NCBI RefSeq assembly: GCF_028769735.1
Contig: NC_088175.1
Coordinates: 1,860,001 to 1,924,000 of the forward strand
Reading direction: 5' to 3'
Source of the DNA: Zonotrichia leucophrys gambelii
Lineage: Eukaryota > Chordata > Aves > Passeriformes > Passerellidae
Length of the DNA stretch: 64,000 nucleotides
The position numbers and the translations under genes are program-made. Below are positions 11,871-24,567 of the stretch, one piece after another. A model generated the notes under the pieces. That model was not told where the DNA came from, did no database searches, and saw only the letters and a program-made list of their open reading frames with translations. How positions within the stretch are numbered: position 1 is the stretch's first letter; the number at the start of each line of letters is the position of its first letter.

Positions 11871-14786
11871 TTATTTACTAGGAGGGACCCAAACGCGAAA
11901 AAGGACAAGAAGGTTAATTAGATTTTCCCAGATCCTTTTTATATTTTTTTCCAGTCAAATTTCCAGACAGTATTTTTCTCCTTTTATTTACCAATTACCA
12001 GGCTAACACATCCAGGCTATGCTATGAAAAGGAATATGGCATAACTAAACATTTGCTTCTTTTAATGTTTTATTTAATATGGTCCCAAGTTTTTAAATTT
12101 AAAATTCCTTGTTTTACTCTGAATTTACTGTGCAGCACTGATGAGTAGCATTAATCCACAATCTTGGATGGATGGATGTTATTCAGTGAGGAAAAGAATT
12201 TGTAGCTTTATTTTCATAGCAGTTAAAATCACATATATGGTCTTTTCTGATAAATGCATATTTACCAGAAATCATGTACCAACATGATGTACAAATAAAT
12301 TACCAACATCATGTACAAATAAATTATTGAATCATATTATATCATATTACCAATATCATGGGCAAATAAATTATTTCAAGACTTTTTTTAAACATAGAAA
12401 TATTTTCATTGGCCAAGTTTGTACTTTCATTTTTGAAAATGGAAATCTAAGAATTTGAGCTATGTATGGTTCTAGCAAGATAAAAAAGGCTTTAGCTAAA
12501 CCCCATGACATGGTCAAGTTACATGGACAATGACCATAAAGCAGTATAAAAACACACCTTGTAGTTCAGTCTAATGCCACCTTAAAGCAGAAAGTCAATC
12601 AAAAGACTTGAAAATACTGACAATTTCATTTGTCTGTCACTAGCTGTGTGCAGTATTTTAATTCTACATGCTCCAGTAAAACTGTTTCTACTTATAAATG
12701 TTTCTACTTATAAATAATGCATGTATTTGTGTTCCACCAGTGCAATTATCTGTCTGTGAGCAGAGATTACCCTTTTCTGTTGATAACTCTGCAACATTTT
12801 GAGTAGTTTATTAGAACTTGCATTCCTGAGGAGTCCCAGATGCACAGCTCACCGAACTGCCATGAAAAAGTGCCCCTTTATTGTTTATTTTTGCTCCTTA
12901 GCAGTTATTTGGTTGATATTTTTACAGTGCAGTGAACATAGAAAAATATCTAAATACATCAAAGCACAAAGACCCCAATGACACACTCATGTTTTCATAG
13001 TGAATACCTTTCCCTCTTTGTGAAGCCTCGCCCTGCCAGAGCTGTCACCCAGAACTAAAGCCTGCTCACACTGCTGAGATTAGTTCTGAAGATTTCCAAA
13101 CAGGAGGCAGATGATTCCACTGAGAACACAATATGCATTATAAGACTGTATTGCAAATGTCAGTGTTACAATAATATTTTCAGCTGGTAGTTTTTCATCT
13201 GAGTTTCCCACGGCAGTTGCCACGAATTCATCAAATACCTTCTGTTCATTGTTCACGTGGTAAAAACAGCTGCAGGATCGACTGGAAAGCCTCAGTTTAC
13301 AGCCATGGGGTTGGTGCCCAGCACTCCCAGACAAGAGCAGCTGGATTAACAGAAAATATCATTTTTTGGGTAGCACAGCAATGCTGCTGAGTCACAGGGT
13401 ACCGTGGGTAGAGATGCAGCTGTGAATTTTACCACAGGAATTGCAGGGCAGATGCTCAAGAGATCACTTGTAACTTTTGACAGATACTTTACAGACATAA
13501 AAGGTATTTTGAGAAAGGAATCTTTAAGATCCTCACCTTAAAAACAAATGAAGTCTAAACAAATCTGAGTTTCAGCGTCATGTACTCTAGGCCAGAGGTC
13601 AAGAACTCAAACAGCAAATTGCCTGGAATAAGAATTTTTTTTCTTTTAATTTTTTTTTCTGTGTGTTTGCATCCACCTAATATGCCAAGGTTATCTTGTG
13701 GCAGTGTAGTTTGGCTTGCAACTTTTTCAGTGTAACGATTGTAACTAGGTCCTATGTGCATGGAGACAAAGTGGTACATTCCAGGGAGCACAACTCAGGG
13801 ATCAGTGAACACAGCTCCATCAGCAGATTCCTGCAGCTGAAGTAGCAGAAGTTAATGCAGTTTGCTGGAGAAAGGGGTTTATTTTTAACATCTTTAAAAG
13901 GAACAGCTCACTGGTTTCACTTGTCAGTTCTCCTCTGTTGGGGATAAGGAGGAGCTCACAAACCTCTCTGGAATTTTTTGGCAGTCCTATCTGCAGAACT
14001 TGACAAAATGTGCAAGTGAGGCAAATTTATTATGACTGATGATAATCAGGTTTTGGGATTCACTGAAGGCACTTCAATGCTTAATTGCCACTTAGTGCTG
14101 AATAAGCATTTAATAAACCAAAATCAAGGGCTGATTAAATTATATACTCTAATTACAGAGTACAATAAAAGGAAGTTTTGATTGCAAAGTCAAGTTGTTG
14201 GGTAAGGACACCATTTTTAGAGGTCAGCTCAGAGTTAGCAGTGCCTGACTTCACATAACCTGAGCTAACTTCCTCCATCCTGCAGTAACAGAGATGTGTC
14301 TTTCATCTCTTTGCTACAGCAATCCTTAATTTTAATAATGCTGCTGTTGGTAACAGTGCTCACAGCTTCTCATACCTGCACAGGTGCCAGGTTAGGATTT
14401 TATATTGGATCATGTTGAAAGCAAAAACCTGGGCCCTGCACTGAGGGCTCTTCCTCAGCCTCCCTGTTTGCTGTAGCTGTCCCTAAGAGGCTGAGTGGAT
14501 GTTCTGGGCACATTGAGATAGAAAAACAGACTGCAGACACATATTTCATTTTTCCTGGTCATCCTCAATTCCTGAACCTCAATACCTAGGCCTGCTAGGG
14601 GTGTACAGATTGAAGTTTGATTGATTTATTGGCCATTTTGTTAGAGGCAAGAATTCCAGATTTCTCCCTGAAGCCAAAAGATGAAGCTGGGCACCAAAGC
14701 AGGAGCCTTCCTCCCACCTGAGGGGAGCAGAGGGAACACCCAAAGTGCACAGTTCACCCAATGCATGCTCAGTTTTTTCTGTGCTT
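11871..14786. other. No gene recognised; small 24-bp tandem repeat at 12278-12372
   Basis: AT-rich, without a CR1 or LTR that I can identify. Three imperfect 24-bp units (ACCAACATGATGTACAAATAAATT and relatives) lie at 12278-12301, 12302-12325 and 12349-12372, the last after a short spacer. Open frames are under 100 codons. Confidence 0.6.
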
Positions 14787-14792
14787 GTACAG

Positions 14793-15465
14793 TGCTGTAG
14801 TGTGTTCTTAAGTTTTTAGTTTGCTCCCCCATTTTCTGTATTGTATCCCCCTGTTTTATGTAAATAGTTCCTCCCTTCCCCAGTATTTCCCGCCACTGCC
14901 ACCCTGTCAGCTAAGTTGCTATAGTAACCGCTATTCATAGTTGCGGATATGTAATTGCTCCTCCCCTGGTTTCCCTTATAAGTGAAAGTTGTCTCCTCCC
15001 TGGGCCCAGTCAATCACCCCCTTCTCTTCCCAGGTTTCGAGAACCTTCTCCTCTCTGGAGATGGTGGCTGGCTGGGGTCCCAGGACACCTTCCTTACCTT
15101 TTGATTATTGGTCTCCATGGAGTGTCAGTTCTGTGAAGTTCATCCCCTCACCTTTCCCGATTGGTTCCGCCTGTACCCACCCCCCCTCCTTTATAATCCT
15201 GTTTCACCCCCTATTGAGGAACTTTTCCCGGTTGGTTTCCCTGCGTTTAGATCCCGCAACACCTTCAATAAACCGATGTTTAACCCCGGGGAAATGGTCA
15301 GCTCCGTTCCTCCCCTATACCAGCGGTGTGAGCCAGTCCGCAGCCAGCACAGCCCGAGGCCCTCAGACGCTGAAGGGAGCTGGCCAGGAATTGCAGAGGG
15401 GCGTCGGCCTTTCGCCCTCAGCTAGCCGGACTCTAAACTTCGGGCCACATACGCCCCCCTCTGCA
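14793..15465 (+). mobile_element. Complete solo LTR of an endogenous retrovirus (673 bp, 6-bp duplication)
   Basis: Begins TGCTGTAGTGTG, ends CCCCTCTGCA, and is flanked by a perfect GTACAG duplication (14787-14792 and 15466-15471). The U3/R/U5 layout is visible: CT-rich U3 with ATTGG motifs, a TATA-like TTTATAATC near 15190-15198, AATAAA at 15267-15272, and a GC-rich U5. The 6-bp duplication indicates a class II (beta-/alpha-like) element. No internal gag-pol-env remains. The 198-codon frame at 14989-15585 is LTR sequence, not a gene. Confidence 0.93.
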
Positions 15466-15471
15466 GTACAG

Positions 15472-18400
15472 AGCCAAAACAGTGAAGCCAAGCTTGAGCC
15501 CTTGCCTTCCTGCTGGCTTTCCCCAAGAACCTCAGCCACCCCTCCCACGTGTGAGATTCCTGAATGCAAAAGGCATGCATGGTAAAGCAGCTCAGATCTG
15601 CTGCTCACTGCCCTTTGGGAGGGGCAATTCCTTGAGAAGGAAGATTTGTCAGGTTGCACAGGCTGTACAGGTTGTTGTTGGGAGGGTACCATCTTTATTT
15701 TTGCTTCAGCATCTGATCTCCTTACCCCAACTGAGACAGATTGACACAGAGATCCCTTACAGAAGGGTGGTCCCCAAAAGCCAAGCTCAGCACAAGGCCA
15801 CTGTATCAGATGTGTATTCCAGAACTCTTGATCCTAGAACAGGGTGACTGCATAACTATATATATATATAAATTGTAAAATAGTCATTTTTTTACATTGA
15901 CAAGAAAAAACCCAGCAACCAGAGGTTTAAAGAAAGTGCCCAAACAGGCCACTAAGTGTAAAGAGCCAACCTGGCCCGAAGCATTTATTATTTTTCTCTC
16001 AGCTGGACAATAGTGAGGTCAGTCAGCCTGAAGTCTAGACACAATAGCAGCACTGACACACAGCCAGTGCATCAGAACGATCTGAGCACAGTGCAGTGCT
16101 AATTACCAGCGCTGGGAAATCACTCTGAGTGCCAGAGCTGCTGACTCTGTGCTTTTACCACTGTCTTAAAGAGATTAGCAACTTTTCCACCTTCAAACCT
16201 TATTAGAAATGATCAGAGAAAGCATTATGTCCCATAAACATCATATCAGATAAAATATTCTCACTCTTAAAGCTGAAAGTGTCAATTTGAGTAAAAGCTT
16301 TATTTAATTTAGAGTTTCAGCATCTGCAGCTGATGTACTGCAGTCCACAGCAATAACCACTAAGCAATCAGGAGCCATTACAGCATGAATAATGCTGCAA
16401 ACACTAAATCACCAAAACCAAATTAATAAAGTACCTGCTGCATACAGTGAAGCATGGGAAACAGCATCCCTGAATTTCCAGCTCAAAAATCTTTGCAAGT
16501 TAGTAGAAATCTGGGTCATCATGTTCTGAAATTTATCATTCTATAGGAGGCAAACATGATTACATCCCTTTGCCTAACAGCATGAGGTAAGCAATTGCAA
16601 AGGATTCTTCATTACAGGTATTATTTTGGCAATCTTCCTAAGGCAGTTGCAGATTTGATTAGCCACCAGGACTGAACTCTACAGCAGGAATTCCCACCCA
16701 CATGTGGCCACTGGCATGCCAGGAGAGATGAAAAAACATGCTGGGTTCAATATTCCAAGGTAATTTTTCAGCTGACACAGAAGCAGAATGTATTTTCTGC
16801 TTATGTTTGCTAAGCTACTGCATCAAATCAGCCTTAACAAATATAAGGGGGAAAGAACTTTCAGATATAAACTTTGGGGTTTGTTTTGGGGTTTGAATCC
16901 ATCCACAAACTCACATCTTGTCCCTGAGCACTGGAAGGAATAAAGACAGTAACACAACTGAACCCAACAGGAGTTTATTACCCACACATTGCAGGTGAAG
17001 TTAGACACCTCAGTTACCAGTCAATATAAGCTAAATTGACAACTCAGGAAGTGTACAATGAGTACAAAATCATTAACAAGAGTAAAACAAAGTGCTGATG
17101 TATTAATTTTTAAAACATCAGTTGTACACTATTATACAGCAAACATATGATCCTCAACTTAGGGCTTGCATCTCAATTGGTTGTGTTTGGGTTTTTTTTT
17201 TAAATCAAGTTCTCCAAGAGGTTGAGAGACTGGGTTACAACTGCATTATTTCCCAAAAGGCCACCAACATACAGCCTTACCTTACACAGACAACACTGGT
17301 TTGTATTTTATCAACTTCCTTTTATCAGGGAATGCAGTAAACAGAGAAAAAAATCCATACATAAAAATTAAGCTCCAGTACACAATATTTTTAATGTGTG
17401 TATATATATATATGTACTATATTGTACTACAGATTTCATATAAATCAAGTGTAGGCCAAATTTTGGCATAATTTTTAAGTGCATTGTTTAATACAAAATC
17501 CCCCTCAGACTCTACTCTTACTGTTCCCATTACTTGCTCCTGAACTGATCTTTTTCAGTTTTGATACTTCAGTCATCTAGAATTATCTTAAGAGCTAATT
17601 TCTGTTTCAGTAACATCACTCTTATCTTTCATTACACTTTCTAGCAAAAATAAACTTGTGGGAAAACTTAGTGACTAATTTAGTCAAAGTTTAGTGACTA
17701 ATATAAGTCTCCAACCTGATGGGAATTATTTACATTTACTAGTCAGTATCTTTAAGGTACTGTTATCCCATGAACCCTCTCTTCTCCTCAGATCCTACAG
17801 GAACAGTTACTGATCATACACTGCAAGCACACCCTGCTTTCCTTTCTTTTCTTACAAGGCCTCTTACCAACATGCAAATAATTTCTGGTACAGAATGGAG
17901 TGCAAAGATATTTTTCCAATGCATGGCTAAATCTGCTTCAAAACCAGCATGTGAAACTTGCTTTTTAGAGAACACCTAAAGTGCTTTGTCCTCTCTGCCA
18001 CACAATATCACATTTTGTTTCCAAATTCAGCTTTCATTGCCTTTGTCCAGTATTGCAAGAACAAGGATGTTAGTGACCCAGTTAATCTATCAATTTGACA
18101 AATATATCATTGGCTGTAAATTTTAAAACAGGCTTATATATTTTTTTCTGAAACAAAAGTCCACTTAAGCTTTCCTGCAGAATCAAGTCTGGTAAGAAGT
18201 CATTCAACTTCCTCCCCAAAAAAGTTTCGTTTCCTTGAAGTCATTTGTAGAATACAGAAATAAAATTATATAACCAACAAACTTCTACTTTAGACCAAAG
18301 AACCACTCAAGAACCAATTACAGTAAGTTGAGTCACAATACCCCAAGAAATCAATTATCTCATTTTATCTACTGACTTTATTCTGGGGTCTCTTCATTCA

Positions 18401-20535
18401 CAGAATTATGGTACAGAGGGGAGTGTTGGAAATGTGCAGCCAGTCCCACCTACACCATACAGAGAATGGATTTGCAAGCTGAGCCCTTCAGGAATCTCAC
18501 AAAAACAGGGCAAAGTGTGATTTTAACAAGGAATCACCCAAAAGCAAGGCTGTCACATTTACAGCTGAGTCACTCACACTCACTGCTCACAGGTCAGCAC
18601 TTGCCCTTCAGGCTTCACTCTGTGTCCTGTGGAAGGAACCAAGTGCAGAACTCCCAGTAAAGTTTGACAGCAATGCCCTTTCATACCACTGAAGTATTAA
18701 ATATCTTCTGTTATGTCTGTGAAAACTGAATTTTTTTTATTGAGAAAGCAAATACTGAAACAGAAACAACTTTTAGCACAACAGATGTATTTACTTACAG
18801 CATGCAAGGATTTGTTTTTATAGATTTTTGCAGCTAACAACCCTTAATTATTTACAGGTTCAAAATTACAATCTTCACATAAGTAGCAATTGCTTACAGA
18901 AGTTCTGGACACTCTCTCAGAAATAAGCAAAAAAAATGGAGTAAAAAATACTGAGAGCAGTAATTAAAGAAAAAAAAAAACAAAACAAAGGAAAACATAT
19001 TAGCTTCTAATATCCAGACAATTTAACACTGTTCTGGTAAGAAAAAAATAAACAACACAAAAGCCACATATCACATTTGGAGATGCCATTTTTAAAAGAA
19101 ATGCATCTTTCTGTTTGGTTTTTCTTTCCAGGAGAAATGCTGTACATAACCTTAAAAAAATCCAAATAAATAAACAAAACCCAACTGCCTTTGGTTTGCC
19201 AATTTACCTGCAAGTTGCTCCTCCAACTCCTCAGAGACCCAACAGCTTCACAGGTGATCACACAGGAGAAAGCAAAAGCAATGCTTTCTATAAAAATGAA
19301 ATATTTCTTCTAAAATAACATATTCTAAAACTCACCCAAGATGCACATGTCAGTTCTGAGTGAGGGCCAGGCCAGAAAAAATCCTGCTCCTATGTTTAAG
19401 GCAGTCTCAGACTAATTTGCATCTCTTCAGCCTCTTGGAAAAGAGAATTTTGTGTCAAGCTGCTCTCTTGGTTTAAAGATTTATTTCACACAATAATTAA
19501 AAAAGGCAAATTTAGCCTGCAGCTTTTTGTAATAAATGTGCATTCATACCTGGTTCTTTGAAGTGTATTTCTCTCTGGGACTGAGGGAGTTCACTAGCAG
19601 GATGTTTTTGCACCATGCCATAAAGGTTTTCAAGCATTTTTCCTGCTGGAAAGACATTTGACTACCTCTTAAAGCTATGTTAACTTTATTTATAAAGAAT
19701 TTGGTACCAGCTGGTGCTCACACTAGAAATATTTTTCATGTTTAACTCTAAGAATAGATCAGGGCAAAGAAAGTGCTCCAGTTTTACCTGCTGCTTTGTT
19801 ATGCCCAATTCCAAGGAATTTTAGCTTATCAGTAAACAAAATTATACAACAATACAAATACTTTACTTGGATTTTTGAGCATGTGCATGTCTGTAATTCT
19901 TTATCCTCTAAAGGTATTCATATTGCATGACATTTTGTGCTAACTGCCCTCCCTTTACAAAACATGAAAACAGAACAGGAGAACTTTTTCTCATGTAAAC
20001 ATCAGTGAAGCAGTTGCTGAAGGTGCTGTATAGACATTCTGATGGACATTTCCTGGGGAGTGGAACATGGAACATGATGGTTTGAACTTACTCAATGTAC
20101 TGTATAAAAATATAAAAAATAAATTTATGACAGTAGAATAAGCTACAGTGCAATTTTCCTTAGCCTGTTGAAAGCTCTGTGTGATCTTTTCACCCCTTCC
20201 AGATCCTCCACAGTACATCTCATGTTCCATTAATACTACAGGAGAGCAAACTAGAAAATACAGCTTTAATTATGCTCTTTATGATGTAAACTCCAAGTTT
20301 ACAAGTCCAATATGTACCTTAAAAAATTAGTTTTGCTCACTTACCTTTTCTGTGCTAGAATTTAAACATTTTTTGCTATAAACTGTAAAGCTAGGATATT
20401 TAAGGAGAATATGCTCTAAATTTCAGAGAAAGTTATCCTATTATTTTTAACAGTCCTCAGACTAATTAAATATAATTGAAACTACACCACTTGCTTAGGG
20501 CTTTAAGCATAAGGCATTTTGTGTACATTCCCCCA
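15472..20535. other. SGPP1 3' flank, low in recognisable repeats
   Basis: Five kilobases of AT-rich sequence without a recognisable CR1 or LTR, unusual compared with the rest of the window. It contains two short TA runs (15857-15871 and 17401-17413) and no supported coding exon. It may include distal 3' UTR or conserved non-coding sequence. Confidence 0.5.
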
Positions 20536-22477
20536 GCTGTTTATTTAATGGCTATCTTGGTGTGTGAAGCCAGATCAGTGGAAATCCCACTCTCAAAACC
20601 CCAGAAACCAATTTACCTCTAACTGCACATTCTGCATTGGACTGCAAAAAAGAGGAACAGACACAAAAATCAAATCCAGAAATACACACTGAAACAAGCT
20701 AACCATTTTCTACTGGGTGAGGTCTTTTCAGCTGTGGAAGTTGTTGAACACTCTCAGTTTTGGATAGCTCAGTTTGAATACATTCATAGCAGTGCATTCA
20801 GGATGCACCAGAAAAGTGAAGTTTTTCACATCATCCAGTGCCAGCGTACCATAAACCTCGTCTGCTTCAAAGAAAGTGAAGTTAATTTTGTCAATCTCCA
20901 TATTGGAGGGATCTCCAACATAAAAATCCTTCTAAAACCAAATACTGCTTACAAAAAACCTAGGCTTTACATTCTATCTAATCACCATATTTGCCAACCA
21001 AATGATGCTTTTCCTGCAGAACAAGTACAATACAAAATTCAGTCATTTGTGTCTGCTCAGACACCTTCCTGCAGTTTCCTGACATGGAAAGAACAGATCA
21101 GGCAACACATGAACAAGACAAAATGAAACAGAAAAAAGGCACATGAAATTACACTGGAAGGGAAAAGGATCATTACAAGCTCAAAAGCACATAATAAAAT
21201 CCTGCCAAATTTAGACATCACAAACCATTCATGCATTGACCACACTGCCTTGACTCCTCACAATCTGTCAAGCAGAATGATTACAAGTTTACTTTAATTG
21301 TTACACTGTCTTATAACTATCTAAATTGGGTAAAAGTGATCATCACCTTTAAATATAGTCTGTTAATGCATAAAAATACAAATTTTTCTAGAATAATATT
21401 TTCTAACCAAATACCTAAAAGCAGTGGTCCTTCTAGATTAGTTTGGAATAATAAGTGAAGCCCATTTCTTTGCAGAATGGGGTGCTTTTATTGTTTATAT
21501 GTTTAAATAATTAATTTTGAATATCCATCCACTGTATAAACAATCTCCAGAAAAATATATCCTCTTGCAGTAACTTACAATACACATTAAAAATACTTAC
21601 AAAAGGGACTATTGTTCATTTACAATATCTTGAGCTCAAGGACACAATTCCTGGGTCATTTCATTTATGCAATTTTGATCAGTAAAAACTGGACATTCTG
21701 GTTAACTTGGACCATGTCAGCAACATGGACAATTAACATTTTTTAATATCTGCCTAATTACGTAGGATTTTCCATAAAATTAGGCATTTTTACATCACAG
21801 TATATATGGCATTTCTTAATTTAGCAACAGAAAGGCACAGTTATTAAACCATAAAATACAGTACCTGAATTATATATACTCTAGTGATATCTACCAATGC
21901 TAATCCAGACATTTTTCTCTGCAAAGGGGGCTAAAGAAAAAGGCTTTTGCTCGTTTATTTAGAAAAATTCAACCTCATTACAAGTTTGGTCCATTAAAAA
22001 TACCTATTAATTGAAATACCTTGAAGCAGGACTTGAGGAAAAACTAGAAGAAAGCAAATGTAACAGTTTATGGTCCAACAACTTGAATTAATTACTGTGA
22101 AATGGCAAAGAGATCATGAATGGAGCCTTCTGATCAGCTGTCAGACACTCCTGCTGAAGTGTCAGTGTACACAGGTACAGCCTGGCAGCCATCCCACATA
22201 CATTCACTGCATCACACACACACAGACTTGGTTACAGCAATAAGTCCAAAACTCAGCATTTACAGAGGTCAGCACTTCTCCTGGACTGATGCTTGACTGC
22301 TGGCCCTAAACCATCCCCAGAGATGTGCAAAGCCCTTTAAATGCTTTGCTTGCTTTGTATTGCTGTTAACAGGAAGGCTCTGCTAAAGCCCAGCTGGCCG
22401 GCCTTCCCTTAGCAAACTAGTGCACCTCTTCAAAAAGCAACTAGCTCAGTTCTCCCTACCAAAGCGATCAGGCTGCA
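20536..22477 (-). other. SGPP1: SGPP1 3' untranslated region (extent uncertain) with candidate poly(A) signals
   Basis: Downstream of the stop at 22478 on the minus strand the sequence becomes AT-rich and carries no recognisable repeat. Canonical AATAAA signals on the minus strand appear as TTTATT on the plus strand at 21954-21959, 21487-21492 and 20540-20545. These would give 3' UTRs of about 0.5, 1.0 and 1.9 kb. Mammalian SGPP1 has a 3' UTR of roughly that longer order (recalled, not checked), so the distal site is plausible, but sequence alone cannot choose. Confidence 0.5.
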
Positions 22478-23029
22478 TCAGGAAAGCCCAATGAAATGGA
22501 AGAGGCCGGGGACAACGACCATGAGGGAGAAGCCCACGGTTCCGTAGGTGATGTAGCGATAGGGCAGCTCCACCTCCATGCGCTGCCGCGCCCTGCGCAC
22601 GTCGCCCTGCGGGATGCGGAACGCGCGACACGCCAGCGGGATGGTGGCTCTCTTCATGGCCACCTTGGTCAGCAACAGAACGATGACCCCCAGCAGCAAG
22701 CGCAGGATGGCCTTTCCAAACACAGCCACGGTGAGGGAGGACAGTGACAGGGGCAGGCTGTGGGGAGCAGGGTCCAGCTGCAGGCCCAGCATGTGGCTGA
22801 CGTGGGAGCCGCAGGCCACGCCGGCACCGCAGCCCAGGATCTGAGCTGTGTCTCCCCTTGATGTGCTCCACGTGTCCAGGGTGAAAGAGAAGATGCCCAG
22901 GGCCAGGTGGAGACTGATGATAATTAAAGGTGCATATTTGTAAGTTAAGTTGAAATTGTCAATCAGGTCCACAAGTGGATGGAAGATAACCAGGATAAGA
23001 ATAGCATACAGAAATCCAGCAATAACGTC
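22478..23029 (-). CDS. SGPP1: SGPP1 exon 3, C-terminal half and stop (residues 229-411)
   Basis: Last coding exon, 183 residues plus stop, entered through TTCAACAG|GAC in phase 0. D229 completes motif C3. Hydrophobic segments lie at about 231-250, 260-280, 326-349 and 388-410, as expected for a polytopic ER protein. Recognisable family stretches include [39 protein letters not shown] and the C-terminal [13 protein letters not shown]. The exon is distinctly GC-rich compared with its introns and the 3' flank (many C/G third positions), which is common for avian terminal exons. No frameshift or internal stop is present. The paralogue SGPP2 is the only realistic alternative. The N-terminus MSLGQRL, the C1-C2 linker and the probable locus favour SGPP1. 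Confidence 0.97.
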   Translation of the reverse strand, partial: DVIAGFLYAILILVIFHPLVDLIDNFNLTYKYAPLIIISLHLALGIFSFTLDTWSTSRGDTAQILGCGAGVACGSHVSHMLGLQLDPAPHSLPLSLSSLTVAVFGKAILRLLLGVIVLLLTKVAMKRATIPLACRAFRIPQGDVRRARQRMEVELPYRYITYGTVGFSLMVVVPGLFHFIGLS

Positions 23030-23174
23030 CTGTTGAAGAGAAAGATATGGTTTCACTGTAATGACTATTTAAAAAAAAGGCCCTCAAGAATTAACAAGAA
23101 TTACATTAACAAGAATTCAAGCCTAGCTGCTGTAGTGTTAAAAGCAACTTGTAGATTATTACAGTTACCTTAGA

Positions 23175-23539
23175 TGGTCACTGTGGTGAGAGGACGAGAA
23201 TCTTGTTTCTTGATCAGAAGGCTTGATTTATTGATATAAGATATATAATACATTATAACTATACTAAAAAGAAAAAGAAGAGAAGTTGCAGAGAGCTGCT
23301 CAGCTAAGAATAGAATAGAAAGAATGAATAACAAAGTTCTGTGTGCAGGGAATCTGTCCCTGAGCTGCTCCTGTGATTGGCCTTTAATGGTACACAAGGA
23401 AGATGAGCCAATCACAGGGGCACCTGCTACATTTCACAGCAGCTGATAACAATTGTTTACATTCTTCTTCTGGGGCTCTGCTTCCCAGAAGATGGACAAA
23501 TGTGAAAGAAAGGATTTCTATGAAAAAATGTCTGCGACA
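23175..23539 (-). mobile_element. Solo LTR, family A, copy 2 (SGPP1 intron 2, sense to the gene)
   Basis: Reverse-oriented copy of the family A LTR. Shared landmarks are ATACATTATAACTATACTAAAAAG, CCTGTGATTGGCC, GAGCCAATCACAG, GATAACAATTGTTTACATTC and the terminal GTCTGCGACA. Flanks are TTAGA/GTAGAT, so the duplication is imperfect and the left end is uncertain by one or two bases. It lies only about 150 bp from the exon 3 acceptor, on the intron side. Confidence 0.8.
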
Positions 23540-23699
23540 GTAGATTCCCATCTTTTACCCTTTAAAGGATAAACTCTTTCTTATGTTAAACATAGGTAAA
23601 GAATTACATTTGATCACAAATCACCTGCATCCTGACCAGATCATGAATGAAGTTATGATCAAAGGATTCTTCACTCAAGTTGCAGGTCTGGACTTTCTA

Positions 23700-23758
23700 G
23701 TAAGGCCTGTTGCAACAGGGCAAGGGGTGATGGTTTTAAACTCAAAAGGGGAGATTCA
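23700..23758 (+). mobile_element. CR1 LINE, left part (interrupted)
   Basis: AGGCCTGTTGCAACAGGG, CAAGGGGTGATGGTTTTAAA and GGGGAGATTCA match the CR1 3' region and stop abruptly at 23758. The continuation (CAGACTGGATATAAGGAAG) appears at 24338. The true left boundary may lie further left, near 23655. Confidence 0.8.
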
Positions 23759-24333
23759 TGTTGGAATCCATAAAGTCAGAGGGTTTTTAGGAAATGGTTA
23801 AAAAAGAGTATTTAGGCCTCAGGATGTGGCCCGAAGTTCTGTTACAGCAGAAAAGTTTCCCAAGCAGTAGACGTGACAAATAACAATAGGACTTTGTAGG
23901 TTTGGCTTTAGGATGGCAACAGTTTTATTTAATGTATATCTTTAGAAGGCTAGCATGAATAGAACTCTGTTCTTTGTTTCTTATGAAAATAGTCTTTGTT
24001 TTAACTACCATTACGTATGTTTTAAAAGGTTGGATGGAAAGCTTGTCAATGTCTTGTTTTTTGTGATTGGCTGAAATCTAAACTGAGATGATTTTATGTC
24101 ATTCCATTTTACCCCACCTTCTGTGGCACTTCCCGGTAGGCCAGTGAGCTGTTAACATCTAATTCCATTGTAACAATGTTCTGAGACTGATGTGCTAATA
24201 ATAAAAAAAACGGCTGGTCTGGATTTGCCCAGTGTTGTCCATATTTGGACTTTTTGCCATGGCCAGTGGGTTCCTCTCTTAAGACGTGGGTTCCTGACAC
24301 CATTGGATCTATAGCTACCCTGTTGCCCCCATA
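23759..24333 (+). mobile_element. 575-bp insertion (LTR-like) splitting a CR1
   Basis: A block beginning TGTTGGAATCC and ending TTGCCCCCATA, bracketed by ATTCA at 23754-23758 and 24334-24338. It contains TTTATTTAATGTATATC, a GTGATTGGC motif and an AATAATAAAA stretch near 24197. Length, TG start, short duplication and AT-rich core suggest a solo LTR of a family unlike A or B. The right end is ambiguous by 1-3 bases because it should close in CA. Confidence 0.65.
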
Positions 24334-24567
24334 ATTCAGACTGGATATAAGGAAGATATTTTTGTTTCCAATGAGCATGATGAGGCACTGGTACAAGCTG
24401 TTCAGAGAGGTGGTGCATGCCCTGTCTCTGGAAACATACAGGTCAGGCTGGACAAGGCTCTGAGCAGCCTGTTCTGGCTGAAGATGTCCCTGCTTTTTGC
24501 AGGGGGCTAGGACTAGATAATCTTTAAAGGTCTCTTGAACCCAGAACTATTCTGTGATTCTTCTATG
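24334..24567 (+). mobile_element. CR1 LINE, right part with 3' end
   Basis: Continues the interrupted CR1: GACTGGATATAAGGAAGATA, CAGGTCAGGCTGGACAAGG, AGATAATCTTTAAAGGTCTC, then ATTCTGTG and ATTCTTCTATG at 24549-24567, the CR1 terminal repeats. Confidence 0.9.

Noticed and set aside
10337..11881. 514-codon plus-strand frame and two overlapping frames rich in Pro, Cys and Leu
   Set aside because: All three frames stay open over the minisatellite. Composition and repetition are explained by the repeat, which then runs on into the CpG island.
14989..15585. 198-codon plus-strand frame
   Set aside because: It lies almost entirely inside a solo LTR defined by a 6-bp target duplication, crosses its poly(A) signal, and has no protein motif.
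1..22000. WDR89 coding exon
   Set aside because: No WD-repeat open frame of the expected length of about 390 codons occurs on either strand.
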